This document shows positions 56,036-64,000 of a DNA stretch of 64,000 bases, in pieces. Source of the stretch: Phymatolithon calcareum (taxonomy: Eukaryota; Rhodophyta; Florideophyceae; Hapalidiales); the NCBI GenBank assembly GCA_977006965.1, contig OZ345357.1:2914001-2978000 (forward strand), read 5' to 3'. Every line of letters starts with the position of its first letter. Position 1 is the stretch's first letter. Position numbers and translations under genes: made by a program. The notes under the pieces were generated by a model that was not told where the DNA came from, did no database searches, and saw only the letters and a program-made list of their open reading frames with translations.

Positions 56036-56299
56036 ATGTCCATCATTTACAGACCAGTGACAGAGGAGTCGGCAAACAGAATCCCGCAATCTACAATAGT
56101 CTGTAATGTACATCATCCTCGAGACTTAATAACGAGATTGTATGTAATTGTGAACGAATATGATACGTGGCGTGCGCCCATTAATGTATACATTGTACGA
56201 TGCGATTTCCACTCCAACCTAATGGGCAGGGAGTATTTTGTGAGTGCAGACAAAGTTTACCACCGTGTAGGGAATATGAACATTGATGCTTTGATTTAG
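56036..56299 (+). CDS. Small unknown gene Z
   Basis: An 87-residue frame with motifs IIYRPVTEES, HPRDLITRLYVIVNEYDTWR and NVYIVRCDFHSN, ending IDALI. Two relics exist: a frameshifted one at 12101 and a 3' fragment at 45990. The Z frame may be a piece of a longer protein, since upstream sequence (to 55870) is also shared with the relic. The stop lies 52 bp before the palindrome of unit U3. No family is recognised. Confidence 0.45.
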   Translation: MSIIYRPVTEESANRIPQSTIVCNVHHPRDLITRLYVIVNEYDTWRAPINVYIVRCDFHSNLMGREYFVSADKVYHRVGNMNIDALI

Positions 56300-56350
56300 A
56301 CGTCTATTTCATATTCTTTGTTTCATTGCCACGGATACGAAGGCGTAGCC

Positions 56351-56382
56351 TCCTGCCAGTGCTCTGAAGAGCACTGGCAGGA
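56351..56382. repeat. Dispersed palindrome, perfect copy, heading unit U3
   Basis: TCCTGCCAGTGCTCT-GA-AGAGCACTGGCAGGA: perfect 15-bp arms and a 2-nt centre. Outer flanks GCGTAGCC and AGTGACGC extend the symmetry imperfectly. This is the reference copy for the family. Confidence 0.95.
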
Positions 56383-58350
56383 AGTGACGCTATCGAATTT
56401 CAGTTCAGTCGAGATCTGCACCACTAACTCCACCTTGAAAAACTCATCGCCAGGATAATACTAACACCGCCCCCTCGCAATGTGTTCATGTAGCTCTTAC
56501 TTCCACTAGAAGTCATTGTACCTTAAAGGTCCAAAGATTCTGTTCCATGAGTCCGGAGGCAATGCTGATAGACGTTGCACCCTTTGTATTCGCTCTTTGA
56601 TTGGTAAACTATAAAACTGAAAAGATAGAAAGCGGTGCAATCAACGTTTTCCGTTTTAGTACAAAATAACTAGTTTTGGTAGATTTCAGAAGTGACCAGC
56701 AGTTACATTTTGACAAAAACACTGCGTAGAAGATCAAATATTTTACTGTACAAACGGAACCGGCGAACGATTCTCTGCTTTCCGGGTACATTGCGTACAT
56801 ATCACAATATTGCCGCACGTTTGTGTCTTCACTTCCGTAAGCCTACACGCCCGTTTATGAGAGCAACGTTGCGAACGTCTAATTCCTCAGCTGGACACCA
56901 AAATGTATTTTCGAAGAGTGGTGTTCGTTGTTTTCTTAGATCAATAAATATTATCAGGAATATCGGACTCGTTTGCTTGATAACTCCGTGGAACGCAAAC
57001 TTCGTGTCGTAGAAGGCTTCAGGACTCATTTTCCCTGGCGTGTAATCCCCGTTTTCAAACTTAAGTTGGAGAACGCGGTAACATAGCAATCGATTGAGAA
57101 AAGACTGTAGAGAAAAACCTGCTTAACTGGAACACTCAGGTGAAGACGTCGGAGTTGCAGTACGAAACTCGTTCCAGATGCGAAGGGTCTATCCTATTGC
57201 TTCATTGACAAGATTAAATTACACAACTGTACTGTGCAACACGCTACGAATCAATTGAAGTCACTTCAGATGTTTTCGCACACACGTTCTGGAGAAGGGG
57301 TGGAAGATAACATTTCGGTTGATTACTGATACCCCTCCTTGAGCAATGGAGCCGACTGCAATCCATTTAAAAATACAGCATTGACATTAGTAATTTTGGA
57401 CGAATGCAGTTTGCAAGGCACCTTTAAAAATGAATAATGTTAGACCTATTGGAATCTGGTCAGAACGTCTCCGTTGCAATATTGCAGAGATTGCAATTTC
57501 AAAGGCTGCTTTTCAAAAGATTGTTCCAGGGAATTATGAGCCCTAGTTCCCAATGACATCTAACCTTTTGAGTTTCTCACGAAACATTTACAAGTGTCCC
57601 TTACAACTTGTTTGTTCAGCGTCTAGAACTTTATTATAGCACTTTTCTGCAACAAATTTGAAGTTCTTATAGCTCGAAGGAGTCTTCAGGCTTGGAGCAT
57701 GATTGCAAACTCATGGGTATCATAAAGTGCCTCATGTTCCACGGTACATCGTACAGTGCAGTATCGTATTGTCGCCCGTTCAGTTATTACATTATCTTGC
57801 TCCACCATAGTTTTGAACATAGCTCAGTGCGGACAAGTTGTTCGTGAAGACAAAATGATTATGCATCCAGGAGATACATATGATTAGAAATCTCCTGACT
57901 CTGAACATTGAAAGTGGGGTATGTTAGATATTGGGCGGTTGTGGTATGGCGGGATTTGGTGTATCGCTGGAAATGGTGGAAGGCAAGATATCTATTTTGT
58001 TGTAGTTTAGAGGGGATCGTTCGGGTGGTGCAAAGGCCTTCCAAACCGAGATGTTACATTAAAATTCGTTCTTGGAGTGAGAGTGCAGATGTTACGATGC
58101 TCGGTCCATAACCTTTCAGTCTCATAATTCTGGCTCTAGGACCTCTGATGACCTGTTAGACATGTATACCTCTTGACCCTCCCGCTTGTAACTGCGTCTC
58201 CGGGTTGGCTACTGTATATGATTAAATGAGTATCTCGAATGTCGCTTGTTCGCTAGTACAACATCTCAAATAATGTTCACACGTCGTGAGTAATAACTCG
58301 CGATGTTCCAACAGCACTTTACAGACATTTATGAGGAAATAATCAGCATC
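56383..58350. repeat. U3 unit
   Basis: Closest to U1. It ends inside the left arm of the AT hairpin at about 58350 (AATAATCAGCATCTA), where it joins sequence equivalent to 48878. About 680 bp present after U1 are therefore missing here. No gene is called. Confidence 0.7.
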
Positions 58351-59139
58351 TAAATGCAGGCTGATCTTAGTCACGCCTTGCAGCTGTTTAACCTCGTGAG
58401 TGTAAGCGCTGAAATCCATATGTCATGCTCAGTGTTCGAACCATGTTTCGAGATTGGCGAGCTGTGATCGCACCAGACACGTCTCGTGCCTTGGAGCTTT
58501 ACACACGTGTGATGTAAGAGAGCGGTGTTGTGTGCGCCATTTTTGAACTGCTTCACTTTTTGATTTTCGTGCCACCTAATGTATGAGGGACGCTGTGATT
58601 TGGATTTCAGACAGCAAAGGCTGTAGGGTGCTATCGATGACATACTCTCTTGGATTATTTGTACTGTGTTGTATAGTATTTTGGGCCTCATTTCCCTCTT
58701 GTACATATGCGCTGCCAGTGCAAAGCCAGAGTCGCCTGCCAGTGTTGCGAATAGTGGTAACGCACCGTCCGCCGTTGGACGGGATGCCGAAGAGATAGCT
58801 CTCTCTGTGACGATTTATGATCGTCTCAACAAGGAAGTGGAGTACTCCATCATAGAGTATCAACGACTACGGATGCATTGATGGCATGGATTATTATATC
58901 ACGGGAAGGAGAACTGAGCTTTGTCCGAAAGGCAAAGAGAGACAGTATAGTGCTCTGATTCACGGTTCCGGACTTCTGGGAGTGTAGAAACTGTGGTATA
59001 GACACAATGGAATCGATGAGGTATTCCGAGCACCAAAAAGTAGAGTATCATTTGCGAGATCCTCATGCACTGTGTTCACTTTGATCATCTGGAAAATTTT
59101 TATTCTAATTTTCATTGCAACGGACACGAAGTTATCGCC
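58351..59139 (+). pseudogene. Sel1-repeat relic between U3 and U4
   Basis: 58445-58520 reads RAVIAPDTSRALELYTRVM followed by a stop and ESGVV, a single recognisable Sel1 repeat. The segment 58583-58980 matches 49106-49500. The pre-palindrome block follows. It is shorter than its counterpart after U1 because of the hairpin-linked deletion. Confidence 0.65.
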
Positions 59140-59171
59140 TCCTGCCAGTGCTCTGAACAGCACTGCTAGGA
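59140..59171. repeat. Dispersed palindrome heading unit U4
   Basis: TCCTGCCAGTGCTCTGAACA then GCACTGCTAGGA, two mismatches from perfect. Confidence 0.85.
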
Positions 59172-61130
59172 AGCGACACTGTCGAATCTCAGTTTATCAA
59201 AATCTGCAGAACTACCTCCCCATTGAAGACATCATCAACGAGATCATGCTAACAACGTCCCCTCGCAAGGTGATCACTTATCTCCTACTTAACTAGAGGT
59301 TTTGCTCTCTAGAGGTATAAAGATTCTGTCCCTGGTCCAGTGCCCAGTCCGATAGACGTTGCACCCTTTTTCTTCTATCACAGATCGATAAAATACTTGG
59401 AAGACAGAGTAATCAACTTTTTCCATATCAATTCACAATAATTACTTATCGTAGATATCAGGAGTGACCAGCAGTTATATTTTTTCTAAAAAACTGTCCA
59501 AAAGATCAAATTTATCGGGGCTCGAGAATCCTCACCGCCTACATTGCGTACGTACCAAAAAAATCATTTCTCCACGTCCGCCCGTATATATCTTTACTTT
59601 CATAGGCCTACAGTCCAGTTTATGTTAGCAATGTTTCAAACGTATATTTCCTCCGCGGGAGACAAAATTTATTTTCAAAGTACGTTTTGTGTGATTTGCA
59701 TAAGGGCATGAGTATCATTAGGAACATTGGTTTCGTCTACTCGCAAGCCCCGTGCTAACACACGCTTCCTGTAGAAAGAGGAATCACGACTGATTTTTCC
59801 ACTAAGCGTATTCGCCATTTTCACACATGAGCAGGCGAAAATGGAATCATACCATTCGATTGAAAAAAGACTGCACAGTAGAACATGCTCAACAGGTGAA
59901 GACGTCGAAGTTGCAGTACTAAAGGTGTTCAAGATGCAAAGGGTCTCTTACATCACTTCGTTGACGGGGATTACTCTACAGCACTGTACTGTATATTAGA
60001 ACACGCTCCATTTAAATGCTGTGTAAAGAAAGGTTTCAAAAATATAACCAAAATATAGCATTGACCTGAGTCGTCCTGCACGAATGCAGCTTGCAAGGCA
60101 CCTTTAAAAATATATAATTGTAGGCCTATAGTGATCTCGTAGAAATGTCTCTATGGCAACAATACAAAGATTGCAGTTGCATAGGTTTCTGTTCAAAAGA
60201 TTTTACCAGGGGAAAGTACGACCCCTGGATGAACAGTAACTTCCAACCTTTTGAATTGCAGATCACCTCTCTTATCATAGCCTAAGCGAGACAGCGAGGG
60301 TACTTCGAGACTCGTACTCACGAAAGATTTTCACGTGACCCTTACAACCTGTTTGTTCAGTGTCTGAAATTGTACTACAGCTCTTTGTACAAGAAATTTG
60401 AATTTTGTATAGCTCGAAGGAGTCTTCAGGCTTGGAGCAAGATTACACAAAGCTTGCACACAGACACATGGGTATCATAAAGCGGATCATGTTGCACGGT
60501 ACATCGAACCGTATAATATCATATTGTTGCCCGCTCAGCTCATGCATTATCGGGCTCCAATATAGTTTTGAACGTAGCTCAGTGCGGTCACATTATTCTT
60601 GGGAACCTCATGTTGGACAAGAAACCTGTGATTAGGTCTCGCCCGAATCTGAAAATTAAAATTGGCGCATGCTAGTCGTTGCGATATAGTGGTATGGTGG
60701 GACGTGGTGTAGCGATGGAAATGGAGGAACACGAAGTTTCTATTTCTTCGCACTTTAGAGGGGGATCATTAAGGTGGGGCGAAGGCCTTCGCGAAAAGGA
60801 TGTCTCATGAAAGCCGTTCTTGGAGTGAGAATGAAGAGGATAGGATTCTCGAACCATACCCTGTCAGTCTCATAATTCTTGCTTTAGGCCCTGATGACGG
60901 GCTAGACAGGTATACGACTTGATCGTCGCCGGTTATAACTGGGTCGTGGGCTAGTCTAAAAGGTTGAATCAGTAATTCGAGTGTCAATTGCTAGCCAGTT
61001 CAACATGTTTTATATTATTTTCACATTGTAACGCACGATGTGCTATCAGCACGATACAGCAATTGATGAGGAAATATTCAGCATTTATATATAATAAAAT
61101 GTATTATATAGAAGCTGATTATTTCCTCTT
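59172..61130. repeat. U4 unit with terminal AT hairpin (61068-61128)
   Basis: Closest to U2 but without the 238-bp insertion. The hairpin arms start GAGGAAATATTCAGC and pair with GCTGATTATTTCCTC apart from a few mismatches. No gene is called. Confidence 0.7.
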
Positions 61131-61486
61131 ACGCTGATAGTTCCCGGATCAATTACATCCTGAGACGTACAAATCGCATTTATTAACTTTGAAATGGCTT
61201 ACTGTATCCGTCTACGTTCTACTTGATTGTTCAAAGTTGTTTTCTTCGTATCTACAATATCTCAAGGTCGTATAATAGATTTTTGATATTTAAAATCATC
61301 TGCCTATTCGCGAAATTTGCAAATAGACATTAGACTAGTACATAAAAGATACTTGTCTGGCCTCTTCTTTTAGTCAATAGCTAGGCAAAGTGTAATAGAT
61401 ACTCTCTACCCTGAAATCGGAGGCATTGAATTATTGCAATGAAATGAGCTACTTTAACCTCCTAGATCTAAAACGTTGGCATCGTC

Positions 61487-61518
61487 TCCTGCCAGTGCTC
61501 CTAAGATCACTGGCAGGT
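61487..61518. repeat. Dispersed palindrome upstream of spliced gene C
   Basis: TCCTGCCAGTGCTCCTAAGA then TCACTGGCAGGT: 32 bp with outer and central mismatches, 142 bp before the gene C start, the same distance as for gene B. Confidence 0.82.
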
Positions 61519-61659
61519 ATCTAAGTTTTTGCATCTCTCCCTTGTAGCCTTATATATTACGTAATATTCGAATGTTTTTGACAAAGGACCGGCACACAAA
61601 AAGGAAAGCCGCGTCCCACATCGAAAAGAGTACCAATACTGTTTGCAAAATCATCCTTC

Positions 61660-62657
61660 ATGTCCGGGAATCATAAGAAAAAGCATTCCCGTACGGGAAT
61701 ATCTTCACGCACTACTCAACAACTTCCCCCTATGGAAGCAAAAATCACTCCCTGCAAGACGGTTACAACAATAACCCCAATCAACGTTAAATCGCCGCAT
61801 CCTCTCAAGACTGCAGCTACGCTGCCCGTTAAGATTGCAACACCGCCCCCTCTCAAGATTTTCATAGAAAAAATTGAAAGTCTAGAGGCAGAATTGCTCA
61901 GCGCGTTCCATGAAAATGGAGCAAAAATTCGAGTTCGGAGATTTGAAAAGTGACCAGCAGGTCTATTTGGTGTACAAACAGTCCAACAGAATCAAAACGT
62001 TTACCATAAAAGGAGAAGTCAGCGATGCTATTCTCTTCGCAAACTAATTGTCAACCAAGCGCCTGGCGGGAACAAAACTAGAACGCTACCGTATCGTTCT
62101 TGATCTTTCCACGGATGATTTACTGATCGCGCACGAGGCATTCGGAAAACTGGGGCGCATTTTCAATACTCCTGAAACCTTGGAAAAGTTGGCAAACTTG
62201 AACAAGGTGAATGTTAAAGACATTCACGTAAACGCACATGGTTAGCCAATTACTGATTTTACCTTATCAAATCGCATCGAACTCTATAGCTCGCATATAC
62301 CTAACATTACGCTCAGGTCCTAATGTTGAAAACTTCCAGATTCATAACAACGCTGCGTTGCCTTACAAACCCAGGAATCAGTCATCGTTCTTTCTAATTC
62401 CGGAGACCACCTCGGAGATACAGAAAACACCATCATTCTTCGCCTGTCCGACACCTCTTGTCCTTGATGAGCGTGATAATCAGCAGCATGATGTGGATGC
62501 AATTGAGGGGCAAAATGTATGCGTTTGGTTTCATTTTGTTGGTTCTTTTTACTCAAAAGGACTTCACATAAATCCCCGTATGGTACTCGTTAAGAAGAAA
62601 TCCACTGATGGTGATATCCCGCTTTCCAAGAAGCTGGAGTTGGAAATATTGATCTAG
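61660..62657 (+). pseudogene. Spliced gene C, inactivated copy of gene B
   Basis: Aligned codon by codon with gene B it has three lesions. An extra A in an A run near 61925 shifts the frame after 88 codons. A CAA-to-TAA change at 62045-62047 stops the restored frame. The intron donor (62241) is GTTAGC instead of GTAAGT. Exon 2 (62317-62657) is still fully open and nearly identical to that of gene B, so inactivation is recent. The promoter-like TATATATTA, palindrome and stem-loop neighbours are all retained. Confidence 0.9.
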
Positions 62658-62958
62658 TCTGTTCTAATGTTTGTGGTAGTGCCCTGAACCGAGATCCAAA
62701 CAATTTACAGTTCTGTTATTGAGTAAAAGTTGTAAACACCTGAGCTTGCGAGAAGCCACGCAACGCAAGGAGATAAAATAAATAATGCGAGTTAATCTCT
62801 AGATTCGATAAACACAATTTCAATGATTTTGAATCTAGCCTGCACCTTGCGGTTTGAAAACTTGAGGGTGATATTTCCCAAATTAAACGGCTTGCTTCGT
62901 CTCTTACCAGAGACAAGGGCATCGATCATCGATCATGAATTAAAAAAACCGAAAGTCT

Positions 62959-63010
62959 ATTCTGTAACACCTCAGTGTTCTTTCTAATCAACATTGAGGT
63001 GTTACAGAAT
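62959..63010 (+). other. Stem-loop downstream of gene C
   Basis: Perfect 16-bp arms ATTCTGTAACACCTCA and TGAGGTGTTACAGAAT with a 20-nt loop. Against the gene B copy, one G-C pair has become A-T on both arms and one G-T has become G-C. Confidence 0.65.
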
Positions 63011-64000
63011 TCTCTTTTATAGCAGGGGAAATCGCCTTCGGAACGGTTCAGAAGAAGGTTGCACTTCTTCAAACGGTCAACCACCCTATAATCCGATGTG
63101 TCGATCTTAAAGAAGTTTCGTTTGAACAGAATTTAGTATCACTGGACGCTCTAGAGATCTGCAAGTTTCCCTAATCCAGTGAAAAGATGGAAGCGAATAG
63201 ATCTATAGAGTTTGTTACATAATTAGTACCAAAAGTGAAAGAATAGAAATCGGCAGTGAGGATTTGAAGCCAGGTAATAAGTTGCCCAGCCTTTGAATGG
63301 AACTTCTCGAAGATTTTGTGGATACGAATGACCTCATGAGAAGGCTCTTTCTACAGTTCCAATTAACACTAAACTCTCCAAGTCCGGAGTTAATGTAGGC
63401 TGAAATGTGGACATCATAAAGTTTTCTGATTCTGTAGTTCGCCTACCTCGCAGAGAACAACCAGGCACTTCCCCCGTGAAATGAGAGCAAGTAACACCGG
63501 CACGATTCCTTAACGAAATGCCAAAAGCTCTTTCAACTGAACATTTCTGGTCCACGTTCTTCAGTGAGCCTTTCTAGACGATAAAAGAGAGCATAATGGC
63601 CATAGTAATGGCTTAACGTACGAGGAGGAAGACAATGACTCCCAAAATACTGACCAGCACTGGAGAAATAATCCATGAATTATGACGCTGACTGTGATGC
63701 AACACTCCCCCACTGTATCTGATAATACAATATCAAAAACGACGTATGTATGTATGGCGTGGATTATCATATCATATGCCGGAGACCTAGAATTTATCTG
63801 AAAAGCAAAGAAAGACAGTGCAATACAATTTTTCACTTTCACAGGCTTTTGAGTGTGGAAATGCTGTGGTATATATCCGAGGCAGACGATGAGCAGTGAC
63901 GAGACCCGGAAATCAGAGTATTATTCGCAAGTTTTCCTTTTACTGTATTAAATGAGAACCTCTGGACAGCTTCTTGAGCTTCTGGTCGCCCCTAATATCT
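63011..64000. repeat. Gene C tail, copy of 53870-54990
   Basis: It is collinear with the gene B tail to the window end, including the pre-palindrome block from about 63730. There is one deletion around 63600-63625 relative to 54455-54545. Open minus frames at 63334-63842 parallel those at 54105-54763 but have no recognised domain. Confidence 0.6.

Overview
The window is eukaryotic nuclear DNA. The evidence is GT-AG introns with a CTAAC branch point, TATA-type promoters, Helitrons, a LINE-type reverse transcriptase, and relics of a bromodomain protein and a Hint (hedgehog-type) protein. There is no sign of bacterial operons, rRNA, tRNA or CRISPR. A repeat-rich protist-like genome is plausible, but I cannot name the lineage. 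Most of the window is a mosaic of duplicated and decaying blocks. Few genes look intact: one Helitron protein, two copies of an unknown intron-containing gene, and two or three small unknown frames.

Layout: 1-7015 is a Helitron on the minus strand, cut by the window edge and inactivated by a frameshift and a stop codon. It ends in a pentanucleotide array. From 7 to 26 kb a unit of about 5 kb has been amplified and rearranged. Its order is palindrome, spliced unknown gene, TruC-like pseudouridine synthase (minus), a small unknown gene (plus), two palindrome relics, Sel1 relic, and a block called W here. Only the first copy of the spliced gene (8990-10034) is intact. Two later copies are truncated and both TruC copies are dead. 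Between 10 and 15 kb lie lower-copy gene relics: a GMC oxidoreductase C-terminus, a bromodomain protein and a Hint-domain protein.

From 26 to 36 kb there are Sel1-repeat pseudogenes, one tandemly duplicated and one joined to a 5'-truncated LINE. An AT-rich repeat called R here carries a 13-bp-arm hairpin and a 54-bp minisatellite. 37172-45197 is a second Helitron with an intact 2426-residue Rep/helicase that ends in an OTU-type cysteine protease domain, again with a terminal short-repeat array.

From 46 to 64 kb a block of about 9-10 kb is duplicated in tandem. Each copy holds two diverged units of about 2 kb (U1-U4), each headed by a 32-bp palindrome; at least three of the four carry a long AT-rich hairpin near the end. 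Each copy also has a Sel1 relic and one copy of the spliced gene (intact at 52505-53501, dead at 61660-62657), followed by a stem-loop whose arms differ by a compensated base pair.

The most unusual structure is a palindrome (consensus arm TCCTGCCAGTGCTCT). It recurs as whole or decayed copies across the window, just upstream of every copy of the spliced gene and at the head of every U unit. I can describe it but do not know its function.
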